Source: Agapanthus africanus
Lineage: Eukaryota; Streptophyta; Magnoliopsida; Asparagales; Amaryllidaceae
Assembly: GCA_030015575.1 (NCBI GenBank)
Contig: JASDDO010000006.1
Location: 317,116,361-317,180,360, forward strand
Direction of reading: 5' to 3'
Length of the DNA: 64,000 nucleotides
Shown here: in pieces, positions 45,479 to 56,846 of the stretch
How positions within the stretch are numbered: the stretch's first letter is position 1
Layout: every line of letters starts with the position of its first letter
Program-made: the position numbers and the translations under genes
The notes under the pieces: generated by a model
What the model saw: the letters and a program-made list of their open reading frames with translations, nothing else
What the model was told of the DNA's origin: nothing
The model's database searches: none

Positions 45479-47285
45479 TCTCATAAACCTTAGATAGCTT
45501 GTAGCGACGTTAGAAATCCGCCGTTTTTGTCGTGCAAAAACTACCGAAAAAACAGTTTCCAAAATTGATGTTTTGGGTTGTTTGCACACCCCGCGGGCTC
45601 ACGGTTTGAACCGAGAAGTCGCGGGGTGGAGCATGCACACCCCGGGGACCTTCCGGGGGGGACTAATGGCTAGGTCCACTCCCCAAGACCACCATAAGGT
45701 GGTCTTGGCAGTGGGGACCCGAAACTGCTCCACCTTGGACAGTTTCGGGTCTGCCTCACCCCCTGGCCACCTCGTGGTGGCCTCGGGGGTGGGTACCCCC
45801 TCTAAGCCCCATGAATCGAAGTTAATTTCGTGCTCTAACTTCCCACGAAGGCTCGGGCGCGTTTTGTTTCGATTCGGACTTCCGAATTGGCTCAAAACGA
45901 TCGGTTTTGGAACTTTAGCTCACTGGATTTTCATGACTTGGATAATTGTTTAAGTTTGCTAATTGCGTGCGGAATTCTAATGTAGTAGTTACTTTACAAG
46001 CTTTGTGTTGTATATATGTGTTTGGAAACATCTACTAATTTCTATACGTCGATTAGTCGGGGTTGCTCATGTCTGTGATGTTGTTATGATGGTTAGTGTA
46101 TATGAACTTGTTGGATCGTCGTGGATGAATAGCCGGGGATGTGAGATGAGAGTTTTCATTCTTTCATTTGATGTAAATTTGTAAAGCGGTGTAATATTAT
46201 TTTTTCGGGGCACATCCGGGTTGAGGTTGTAGCCACCATTGTGTTATTTCTTTTACTGTTTTTGCTCCTCGGATAGACCTAAGGTGGGGTGCACAAACTA
46301 CCGGGTACTTTGAAGTGCCGAGTGGCCTACTCACTTTGTTGAGGGAGGTTGCTTCACTTCGGGTATTTGGCGGGTAGTTTGTCGCACCCGTAGGGCTCTA
46401 GGATGGGGTTTTGGCTATTCATCATGACCGTGGAATCTGTCTTTCGTTACAAGCTCAAACGAAACGTGGAATTCCTAGTATATCTAATATGTTCATCTGT
46501 GATCTGGAATGCATATCATTGCGTCTGACGAATGGATATTATTATATATGTATTATATAATAGACGTTGCTTATATTTTGCATCCGTGCTAGTCCAGCCC
46601 CCACTCTGTCGTTAGTTAAGTAACTTAACGGGTGATGACGGAGCCCCGTGGCGAATGCGGATGGCATAAGCGTACGTTGTATTTTCATATGAATAGTAAA
46701 CAAACCAAAACTGAATTAAATTAATGCAAAGTAAACAAACCAAAACTAAATCGTTGGAACAAATTTTAAAAACCACTCGGTTATTTTAAAACAGGAGACT
46801 TTTAAATGCGGAGCTTAAACCACTCCTTTTAAAAACTATCAGGTTCTTTCGATTATATCAAGTTCACTACGTTCACGGTTTCGCCAAAACCATTCGTAGC
46901 CCTCCGTCATTTCATATGAATAGTTAGTAGTATTCAAGCTATGTATATTGGCCTTCGTCAAGGCATAGTGTTTGGTAATTGCTGGATATTCATCTGTAGT
47001 ATAGATAAATGCGTTGGTTTGGGACAGTCGTACTACTATTTTGGCCTTCGTCAAGGGTATGTGCGGGTGGGTTCAAATTAATCTGGATAATGATGGGTAG
47101 AACTTGACATGTGACTTATGATATATTGGCCTTCGTCAAGGTCATAAGAACATGGGGCAAAAATCCACATTGGGAGTTTCTAAGGAAACTGAAACTTGCT
47201 AGTGCTGCATACCATTTGGAGTATGATAATGTTGGTAGGATTCCTTCAGGATTATCACAAAATGATATTTGGATCCCGATCCTAT
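45479..47285 (+). other. Leader of K3
   Basis: Non-coding. It carries five or more perfect hairpins between 45587 and 45785. Further on are the leader boxes shared with K1 and F (for example CCGTGGCGAATGCGGATGGC near 46647, and 'ggccttcgtcaagg' repeats at 46950, 47041 and 47128). It breaks off after 'ggatcccgatccta' (47272-47285), where gag would follow within a few hundred bp. The short frames here, including 45573-45953 and 45599-45895 on opposite strands, follow the inverted repeats. Confidence 0.75.
45587..45785 (+). other. Cluster of perfect hairpins in K3 leader
   Basis: Arms seen: CACCCCGCG/CGCGGGGTG (45587-45595, 45620-45628) enclosing CGGTT/AACCG (45602-45613); CCAAGACCACC/GGTGGTCTTGG (45683-45708, loop ATAA); GACCCGAAACTG/CAGTTTCGGGTC (45716-45751); GGCCACC/GGTGGCC (about 45766-45783, loop TCGT). 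They lie in tandem about 110-310 nt downstream of the PBS. Confidence 0.85.
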
Positions 47286-47974
47286 ATGAGAAGCTTTGAG
47301 AATCATACATGAGTAAAATGAGAAGAGATAATGATGAATATTTTAGAATTAAAAGAAATGAAAATGAGTCATGGCTTGAGAAGCTTTGAGAAGCCATGAC
47401 TCATCTTCACTTCTTGTTATATTATAAGATATTTATGATACAATCTAATCTCATTTATATATCATCTTATCTCTTATCACTAGAGAGATGGTTCATATAT
47501 CATCCAAGTTCATCTCCTCTTGAATTCCTCTCTAGATTTTTCTTCAGTTGAGAAAAGAAAAGAAAAAAATATTTTCTAGTGAGCAAATCTCCTACTTTAT
47601 CAACCTACACTAATCTAGCCTATTAGTTTAGATTGTTTTCTTCACTAATATCTTAATTAGTGAAGAGTGAGCTCGAGTGAGAGAGATTTCAAGGTGGATC
47701 ATCTTCGGCATCGAAGACTACAAGCAAGCTCGATCGTTTCTTCAAGTGGAGTCAAAGAAGAGTTCTAGGGAATACTACTTGGAGCTTTAGAAGTGAAGGA
47801 CATGTCTACAAAGGTTGTAAACCCTCTTCACTTAATTTAGAACCTTGCTTGCTTACTTTAAAATCCTAATTCTCCAGTTCGATTCTTGTTTGTTATGATT
47901 AGCACTCTAGATTTTTTAAAATTTCATACTTGATGCTCATTGAAACCTAGTAAAGGTGCTAAGACATATTTTCA
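47286..47974 (+). repeat. 3' part of another copia LTR (E), truncated
   Basis: Identified only by the PBS that follows it and the ATTTTCA end at 47974. Its 5' part is missing and the junction with the K3 leader is near 47285. It contains a 14-bp perfect hairpin (47364-47404). Confidence 0.65.
47364..47404 (+). other. 14-bp perfect hairpin in LTR E
   Basis: Arms ATGAGTCATGGCTT (47364-47377) and AAGCCATGACTCAT (47391-47404) with a 13-nt loop that repeats the motif GAGAAGCTTTGAG found at 47289. Confidence 0.85.
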
Positions 47975-47987
47975 TGGTATCAGAGCC
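47975..47987 (+). other. Primer binding site of element E
   Basis: TGGTATCAGAGCC directly after the LTR end. Confidence 0.9.
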
Positions 47988-49602
47988 AAGCTAGAGGCTT
48001 AGGATTTCATTATACGAAGTTAAAGTGTTCAATCGAAATTTTAAACACGGATTTGGGTAGTTTCTGTCCATTTTTTCAAACGTTGAATTTTTCACAATTA
48101 AAAATATTCAGAAAATCATGCAGGTAAAACTATGGAGGCAAAAGAAAAACGAGGACCTATTTCCTCTAAGTGACCGCAGAACCACCGCCTTGACCTAGTC
48201 TTAGACGCGGTTCCGCCGCCGACTTGATGAGTTAGGGCCTCATTCTTCTTCTGCTGCTTCATGTTATCATTTTTGGTTTTCTGAAAATTTTTAATGAGAC
48301 TCAAGTGGTTGAGATCTCTGTGAATTGGTGGTGTTTGAAATACCGATCGAAATGTTTAACATTGTCTATATTGCTTGTGATATGTAATACAATTTTTGGA
48401 ATCCACATTGATTAGTTTTGTAAAAACTAGTTATCGAAATGTAAATCTCGTATTTTAGTCTCAAATGATGGATTGCCACGGAGTTTGGATTTGGATCGAA
48501 ACTCCGTCATAATCTCGTATCGTACGCGAACACTCACCGGGAGACACTACTAAACAGCCAAGACCCATATCCCCGACCAAGTGACTATAGGAGAACCCCA
48601 TGGCCAAAAGCATCCACTCGGGTGCTCGCGGCCATGGTGTTCCTCCAAAGTGCACTTCGTTGACAGTCTCGGGGGTGTGGCCATCTACTAAAGTTCCCGA
48701 CGAGCATTTGATCATTTAATCGCGAATCTTGTTGAATTACCCAACTTGATTTTTGAAAAGTGTTTTCAATTCGAGACTTCACTGCAAGGTTTATAGGGTT
48801 AGGCATGAAATTCGAAATATATGATAATCCGAGTTTATGATGTCTAAAGATGATGCAGATTCTAATTATTGTAGTTTTCTTTTCTTTTCTTTTTTATGAC
48901 CGTAAGTATAATATATGGAAGTATCCCTGATCTCGTTGCTATACGTCAACAACATTAGGGATACGTATATTTACTTACATTGATAACATGTGATGTTATT
49001 GTGTTGTTATTGATATGTTATATTAGATCGTCGTGATTGAATAGCCGGGGGTTTTACTTGAGATGAGAGTATTTCAATTTTCATTCATGTTAATATTTGT
49101 ATGTAATATTCTTTTATTGGGACACTTCTGGGTTGAGATTGTTGTCTCCATTTGATGTATATTATTTACTTTTCCGTATTAGGATAGACCCAAGACAGGG
49201 AGCATAAGTAACCGGGTTCTAGAGTCCAGTGGGAGGCCATCTCGAGGAGTCGAGACCGGTCGCATAACTCTAAAATTGGCAGGGTTGCTTGCCGCTCTCA
49301 TAGGGGTCTAGGGGTATGGGCATGGCTATTCATCACGACCGTGGAATCCGTGTTTTTCATTACTGGCTTAATCTAAAACACGAACTTCCTAGTATATCCT
49401 ATATCTCATATATCTGCTTCTGCAGTTTCTATAATGTGATGTGATCATATAGCTGCCTGCGACGAGTGCTACTTATATAAATGATATACTATTAGACACT
49501 ATATATATTTTGTATCCGCGCTAGTCCTGACCCTGCCCTGCCGTAAGTTAAGTAACCTTATGGTGAAGACCCGGGTCCCTGTGGCGAATGCGGATGGCAT
49601 AA
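47988..49602 (+). other. Leader of element E
   Basis: Non-coding, same organisation as the K1, K3 and F leaders: GC motif pair (48173-48217), hairpins CGGAGTTT/AAACTCCG (48479-48506) and CCATGGCC/GGCCATGG (48598-48637), the 'atagccggg' and 'cgggttc.ggagtcc' phrases (49040-49270), and CTGTGGCGAATGCGGATGGC near 49570. It is cut at about 49602 by sequence J. Confidence 0.75.
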
Positions 49603-51399
49603 TAGTGCTAAGCACTCAGCCGTTTTGGCTGTATATGAAGTGCTAAGCACTTTTTGTGTGGCGTCCACGTGAGGAGCACGTAAGACGCTGGGCGCTGCCC
49701 AATCAATGCTAAGCACTCAGCCTTTTGGTTGTTTATGAAGTGCTGAGCACTTTTATTCAGCGCCCACGTGTATTTCATGTGAGGCGCTGGCCTTCTGCTT
49801 TGAATGCCCATGTATTTTTCACGTGAGGTGCTGGGCGCTATTGGGAGGGCGCCCACGTGGGGAACACGTGAGGCGCTAATCTATTTTCTTTTTTAGAGAT
49901 TAAATCTCTGTTAATACTATTTTGGCCATTAATAATCATTAAGATCTCTATTTTTAGGACCTTGGATCATTTTTCTTCATTGGAGAACTAAGTTCTTCTT
50001 TTCTTTTTATAAGAACTAGTTTCCTTATGTAGGGTTAAACTCTAATTTCAGAGGAATTAAATTTCCAGAACATGTGTTCTTTTCTTTTTTTTCTTTCTTT
50101 TTTTAACCTAGTTCTTTTCTGAATCTTTAATTCTCAAGAATAAGGTCTTCCCAATGAGAATTAAATTCTCAAATTATGGGAGACTTGTCATGTGGATCTA
50201 TGATCCAGAGGAAAAACTAAGTTTCTTGAGATGGGTTAAACCCTTAGATAGGTAAAAAGAGATATTTGATCACTGTGTTTTCTTTACCTAGGGTTTTAAG
50301 GAGGAAAGTCTTCTTCTTTCTTGAGAATTGAATTCTCTGTTGTTTTGGAAGTTTTCCATATTTTTCAGAAGCTTATGGAGGTTCCTCTATATGAGACTTC
50401 TCGGGTCCTTTATATAGTGGAGGCAAGTTTGTTAATTAATTTTGAGAAAATCTTTTATTGAGAGATTCCAACTGATTTAATTGGTCTTAAAATTGGTTTG
50501 GGGAATTTTACCCACCGTTGGATCTTTGATCCAAGTATTTCTGTTTTACAGAATACGTTTTCTTATTTTTAACAAGATTGAGGAAATATTTCCCCATATA
50601 CAGAATTTTATTCTGTCAAACGGTGATTTATTAATCACCATTGGATTTTTGATCCAAGAGTTCTCTATTTTACAGAAAGAAATCTTCTTTATTTGTAAAG
50701 ATTGAGGACAAATATTCCTCATAATAGAATTTAATTCTATTGTTTGATGATTTATCATCACCATTTGATTTTTGATCCAACGTCTCTGTTTAACAGAGAA
50801 TATCCCAACTTTTTGTTAGGGAAATATAGAATTTAATTCTACTGGTGTAAACTTAGGCGCCGGCGCTCAAGTGTTGTGCACGTGGGCGCCACTTAAGAAT
50901 TAAATTCTTAGTTATGATAGGCGTTTCTGTGCTTTGCACATTTGTGCCTACGTGAGAAGCACGTGCAGCGTCATATAAGAATCTAATTCTCTTGTGCTTT
51001 GCATATTGGCGCCCATATGAGGAGAATGTGCGGTGCCATATAAGAATCTAATTCTTATATAATAAGCGCTCATGTGCTTTGCACATTGGCGCCCATGTGA
51101 GGAACACATGCGGTGCCATATAAGAATCTAATTCTTATATAATAAGCGTTCACGTGCTTTACACATTGGTGCTCACGTGAGAAGCACACGCGGTGCCATA
51201 TAAGAATCTAATTCTTATATAATAAGCGCTCTTGTGCTTTACACATTGGCGCCCAAGTGAGGAGCAAGTGCGGTGCCATCAGAGGATTTAATCCAATAAG
51301 ATTGGCGTTGGCGCCCTCGTGAAGAGCACGTGAGGCGTTGCCTCATTAAAATTCAACAGAGCTTGGCACTTTTTATATTGTTTAAATTTTGGGAGAACA
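49603..51399 (-). repeat. LTR-like sequence J, inverted relative of S
   Basis: The minus strand from 51399 reads TGTTCTCCCAAAATTTAAAC and then the same order of parts as S: a CACGTG/GGCGCC repeat array (51330-50860), 'ggatcaaaaatcc' blocks, a TATA box (minus, at about 50412-50404) and a second array (49880-49603). The left edge is the end of the E leader. I found no clear TSD, so the exact ends are uncertain. The region 51400-51520 also has a TATA-like CCTATAAATA on the plus strand. Confidence 0.65.
50870..51330 (-). repeat. 78-bp tandem repeats in J
   Basis: Four to five units carrying 'gtgctttgcacattggcgccca' -type phrases and 'ggtgccatataagaatctaattctta' (first bases near 50973, 51043, 51113 and 51190). 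They are the inverted, diverged counterparts of the U3 array in S, with CACGTG often mutated to CATGTG. Confidence 0.8.
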
Positions 51400-53398
51400 A
51401 ATCCCTCCAACCGTTGTTCTCACGTAGCTTACACGTGGATGCAACGGTGTCATTTTTTCCACCGTTTGATCTCCTAGGGAGTTGAACCGTCCCTTCACAT
51501 CCTATAAATATTGTACTGTGTGCAACATACACCAAATCAAAATCAATTATAATGCGGGATATAAACTCGTAAACATGTGCAACCGCGTGCATAAAAACCC
51601 ATATCAAAGTACTGAAAGTTCACGTAAACTACACCGAATGCACAAGTCAAAATCATATGCAATACTATATGCATGAAATCAAAATTGAGTGCAAATAGAT
51701 ATGCACAAAAACGAAAATCAATACAACTTATATATAAAAATAAGAATCAAGTGCAATTGTGGTGCTCATAGAAAATATCAATCATGAAACTAAATTCTCA
51801 AAATGCCAGAATCAAAACGATGAAAACGCGATATCCGAATCGCCAAGACGCAATTCGTAAATAACTGACATCAATGCCGAAAAGTGCCAGTGCACCCAAG
51901 GCTAGCAGAGCAAGAATATCTACTTGCCTCCTGCCCACAGTCTGGCGTCCTCTGCTCTTAGGTTCCCGTTTCTCTTTGTGGATTACCATTTACATGACTC
52001 CTCGGCTCGACATCCCGATTAGGAGTAATGACGAAAACAATCCCATTCTGGCGCTTCTCTGAAAATTTCCTGACCGATTAACATGGCTACCCGTAACGTA
52101 GCACATCAGTGATGGCACCCTCTGGCCCACTGAGTGTGTACGATACAACCGATCCTAGGTCCAAGTCTTATCGTATAGTATTCCAGAAAGATCCTACCAA
52201 GGTCTCTCCCAATCTCATCTCTGTCGGACTGCCAGAAAGTTGGCACTCTTTACTTAATCCGTTTCTTGTTCCAGAACATCTGCATTCGCATCATGACTTT
52301 CCTCTAGAATTACGGCTGTATTCAACGCCTCTGCATGCGTATCAAGGTTCTGATATCAATGGAGGGAACGACAACTCATCAAGATCTCGCACGAATCTCT
52401 TACCCCGCTTCCATTCAATATGGACCAATTCGAAATCATCTCTTCGTAGATGTGTGGACTGCGCTCTAATTGGCTATAGTCATATCCAGAGTCTCTTTCA
52501 AAGCAACGAACTTAGCATCTCCAATACCCTGTAGAAGGCATCTGGGCAAATACATCCTCGGAAACTCGTCCAAGTCATCATAGGAATACACTTTCGCTCG
52601 TCCTTTCTCGATTGACTCACGACACGTCTGAGTGAGGTTCCCTTCTAACTGTAGGTAGTCAAGTTGATGGCCTCGCATCGGAGCATCCAAATAAACAAAA
52701 TTTCCTAGTCACTTATACAAGGGTGACTAGCGATTTTCTATCATATCCCTGTCCGCAAACTCATGTGGTCACAGCTATACAAACTCTAGAGGCGACATCC
52801 GGTCAATCTCGGCGCTAGCTGGTTCATCAGTCCGCCCAATAGACAACACATAAATCTTCTAGAGTAGATGGTACCTCAATAGTCTTCATAGTCTGGCTAG
52901 CCTCTAGCAATGGCCCGATCATCTGGTGCAGATCCTGAACGTTCACGTCAACGAGAAATCCTAGTAAACAATAAACTAATGTGTTCGTACGTCACCGGAA
53001 TATATCTTGGTCAGTCCTCGTCCCTGACGAGCTTGCTCTGACCGTATCTAGCCGCAGCTCTCCCTGCTCATGTGGCCAAGGTAACAGAAACCACAATCCG
53101 ATATCGATGAGGATGGATCATAGGAATGAATAGAAATACAGTGCCTAAGAAATGTACATCCTAAGGCTATTTAAGCGGAGCAGCGTATCGTAAGTATGCC
53201 GCGGAACATACACACGGTAGGTCACTCTACTTAAGTTACCTACTCTATCAACCAAGATCAACCTACGCGACGAAAGTTCGGGTCTAATACCCTCTCAGTC
53301 AAGTCTAAGTTCCGTAAGGTCAAGCCTAGGTTCCGAAATATATATACGCCCTAGACTCCGCATAGTTAAACCTAGACTCGAACCAAGGTTAAACCTGA
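51400..53398 (-). other. Interior of element H, unrecognised
   Basis: Between J and the H PBS. The minus-strand frame 52690-52466 (74 codons, starting M-D-A-P-M-R-G-H-Q) and a nearby frame 51989-51798 with a basic start and a hydrophobic stretch (L-A-L-L-A-L-G-A-L-A) are open but short. They could be gag relics; I recognise no domain. The plus-strand 141-codon frame at 52109-52534 overlaps the first on the opposite strand. CCGCGGAAC (53199-53207) lies about 195 nt from the PBS. Confidence 0.4.
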
Positions 53399-53411
53399 CG
53401 TTCTGATACCA
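53399..53411 (-). other. Primer binding site of H
   Basis: The minus strand reads TGGTATCAGAACG, four bases after the LTR end. This spacing is common in Tekay/Del-like Ty3 elements. Confidence 0.75.
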
Positions 53412-55183
53412 ACTTTGTCATGACCCGGAAAAGGCACATGACTGGCACTTGAATCATGTGAAGTCTATAGGAACCCACCTAATCCAAATAAGCCAAAAGC
53501 CCAGAAATCTAAACCTTTTAGGGAAAATAGTGGAGGTGAAGTTTTGAAATAAAGGTTTAATGAAATCAGGTTTTTTCTTTAAAAATATAAGTAATATTAT
53601 ATGAAACACAAGTGGATTATATACCGTAGTTAAAACATTTTCGTCATTTGAAATTTGGGCAGCACCTCCTTTGTAAATATTAGCCCGAAAGCAATACAAG
53701 CAATAATAAAAGGTATCCCCAAGCGGGAGCTGGCTCTTCGCCAAATTGGCGGAAACAACACACAAATACAGGTATACGATGCCAAAGGCGAAGATCAAAC
53801 ACAGAAAGAAAATAAAGAAACCAAAACATCATCAAGAAACCAGAAATAAGAATAGATACATGAGCGTGACTTTAAGTCCGAAAGAATATACAAACTGTGG
53901 TTTCTATGTCTACAAATATACATAGTCTGGTTGATAGAGCTTTTAATTAGATACAACTGAATAATTATACAAGTACAACTGGTGGTCACGATGCAAGTGT
54001 ACCCCACCTACCAAGCAATCATCCAGAAGAAAGTGGTGTGCCAGCAAAGCCGCTACAAAACCTGTATGGTCAAACCTGCAAGAAAACTGTGGTACAACGG
54101 GGGTGAGTTGCCAACTCGTGAGTTGAAGACATCGCCGGATAGAAACCGAATGTATGACGATCTCTTAGGTCATACAGTACAATAATAATATAGTGATGTC
54201 GAGTGGTACCACGGTAATAGTATAAGCATAAGTGTAATACCAATATACTTGTGCCCGTATCATAAGGTAGTACCATGTCATATGTAAATATATGTGTGAG
54301 TATAAATGTATCATCCAACGTGTATCCATCAAAGACACACCAAATCATGATAAAACCTGAGTGCCCAGCATTGACACTCGAAAACATCATAAAAATCGTG
54401 TCCAGTAGCGACACATGATCCTCATGTCTCGGGCAACGTCTCATCGGATCGGCCCTCATATCCATCTGATCTCACGACTCTGGTCGGTATCCTCCGGATA
54501 TCCACCGAGATAAACTATCACCGGTCGGTAGTGCTTCCCTGCCGGGCTCAACGTCTCTCTATACGATCTTCTTGCCCCGAGATACCACACTGGGTCTACC
54601 ATGTACCCGCAAACGGTGCCTCCTCTTTCCTTGAATCAGGTATACATATAGCTCATAACCGAGAAAACTCATGGTGGATGCCACACATCATATCAAGGAA
54701 AACCGCATTTTTCTTTTAAAATGATTATAAGTTTTCAAAATTCACATGCAGTTTCCTAAATCCAGAAATCTCATGAAAACCGAAATCTCATAATCATGAG
54801 CCAATAATAAAACAATGAATACCGGCATAGAGCCAATTTACAGTGCATAACCAGAATGTATATATAAATGAATGTGGCATCTAAGTAAGAAATGCAATAC
54901 CTAAACTAGCATGTGAGATCTGAATGCTAAGCAATACTATTAAGCTACAAGTTATCGGGTTGTACGAGTGAAGTAATGGTTTCTAATATGTACGTGGCAT
55001 GGAAATTACTGATGATGTGTGTGTGATCCGGCAAGTAAGTATACGTGCAACTTGTGCATCATCGATAATGGTGCATGTGTCCTAGCAGACGAGGTTATAA
55101 CAGCTAATGAAAGAACATGTACATGTATAAAATGCAATGAGAATAATATGAGCATAGCAGAAAAGTAAATAGTAAATGCAACA

Positions 55184-55185
<2 letters not shown>

Positions 55186-55227
<42 letters not shown>
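55186..55227. repeat. (AT)n microsatellite
   Basis: About 42 bp of AT dinucleotides in LTR H. The Ile-Tyr-rich frames over it are artefacts. Confidence 0.95.
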
Positions 55228-55232
<5 letters not shown>

Positions 55233-55575
55233 GAGCCATACAGTTATAGTATTTAAAATAGCACGAATCGTTCTTTTTATAAAAATAGGGGCTACGATGT
55301 ATTTGAGAAAAAGATATACCTTTTGAAAATCCTTAGCGTCCCACGGGTTTGCCTTTTGAAAATACATATGATTTGTTAGTTTTGAAAATAAGTATGGCTC
55401 TAATTATATTCTAATGTCTACTCAAGTGATTGGATGACTAAATATATCCAAGTCGAAGGTGATTAGAAATCTATAACATTTCCGAGTCGATACATTTATC
55501 AGTCGGCGATCCAGCCTCATAATATCACATACGGTATAGTTCCTCGTACAACATCCTCAAGTCAAGAGTGCAGAT

Positions 55576-55925
55576 CAATCATCATATATATCATATATCA
55601 TAAGGTATAATCCGTCGTACTATATCTTCGAATCAAGAATATGGGTCAATCATCATAAATATCATATCTCGTACGGTACCATCCGTCGTACGATATCATC
55701 GAATTGAGAATACGGATCAATCATCATATATATATCATATCTCGTACGGTATAATCCGTCGTACGATATCCCTGAATCAAGAATACGGGTCAATCATCAT
55801 ATATATCATATCTCGTACGGTATCATCTGTCGTTTGATATCATCGAATCGAGAATACGAGTCAATCATCATATATATCATATCTTGTACGGTATCATCCG
55901 TCGTATGATATCATCATTCAACGGT
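55576..55925 (-). repeat. 71-bp tandem repeat array in LTR H
   Basis: 'caatcatcata' starts at 55576, 55647, 55718, 55791 and 55862. Each unit holds CGTACGGTA and TCCGTCGTACGATA, which form an internal inverted repeat around CGTACG. Confidence 0.92.
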
Positions 55926-56143
55926 ACTGATCTATGGTCACGTACATTCTATCATCTCATCTAGTAACATGTCATCACATGTTATATATATATCACCCAA
56001 TGATTATGTAATATCACATATCATAACCTGGTGTTTCGGTCTCAAATCATATATCATGACCTCGTGACATCATGTCCGATCATATCGACTCATATCCTTC
56101 TAGCATATCATATCCTCATGTTACACGTATGTGTGTGTATAAA

Positions 56144-56210
56144 TACACACACACACACACACATACACACATCTCATACCAAGTGTGTGTGTGCGCGCGC
56201 ACGCGTGTGT
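56144..56210. repeat. AC/GT and GC alternating microsatellite
   Basis: An (AC)n run, then (GT)n, GCGCGCGC and (GT)n, an alternating purine-pyrimidine tract in LTR H. Confidence 0.95.
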
Positions 56211-56829
56211 GAAAACATATATCCCAAAGGCTCAAGACTAAAAGAAATAGGGCTAAGGATATACCTTCCTACGAGTACGCTTATTCTAACCTATAGTCTC
56301 CTAGAACCCTGTAAACTAATCCAACATTTAAATATATATATAAATATATATATAAGTATCCTAATCTACGGTGGCGGGTGTGCTATACACCATCCACCCG
56401 ACTTCCCCCGTAGATATACATCTACTCATCTACCTTACTCGCTTTAGCCGAAGTCGATGAACGCCTTGCTCTCCTTGTCGTCCCAAAGTCCACGCGAAGG
56501 TACCTATAGTTCAAGCACGTCGTATCGACATCAAAATCAAGTCCGAAAACCAATACGACAAATGAGACATACATAGGTTAGAATCTATAGTCTACGCATA
56601 CAAGAATAACCAAACAACTCTCGATGTTGATGTACAAACGTCAAACGGCCGAGACAAAACGCAAATACCAAAACTCAAGTTAATAAAAGTCGCAAAACGA
56701 AAACAACAACTTAGGAAAACACTCCCAGATTTTACCCTAAGTGAAATTAGGACATTTTGCGTATATGGTAGGTCTGCATATCATATGATTGAACCCTGGA
56801 CCAAGAACCAAACCCAGACTTACTGGTCA

Positions 56830-56846
56830 GGCCGCAATTTGCGGCC
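56830..56846. other. GC palindrome in LTR H
   Basis: Arms GGCCGCAA and TTGCGGCC around one T, followed by a second 'ctacggcc' 20 bp on. It resembles the paired GC motifs of the other elements. Confidence 0.7.

Noticed and set aside
45573..45953. 126-codon ORF and the opposite-strand 98-codon ORF
   Set aside because: Both follow from inverted repeats and high GC in the K3 leader, which is a non-coding region in related elements.
52109..52534. 141-codon plus-strand ORF
   Set aside because: It overlaps a minus-strand frame, has no recognised domain, and lies on the antisense strand of element H.
55006..55367. Membrane-like Ile-Tyr-rich ORFs
   Set aside because: Produced by the (AT)n microsatellite.
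55576..55925. Possible CRISPR-like regular repeats
   Set aside because: Units are adjacent with no unique spacers, in a plant LTR; it is an ordinary tandem array.
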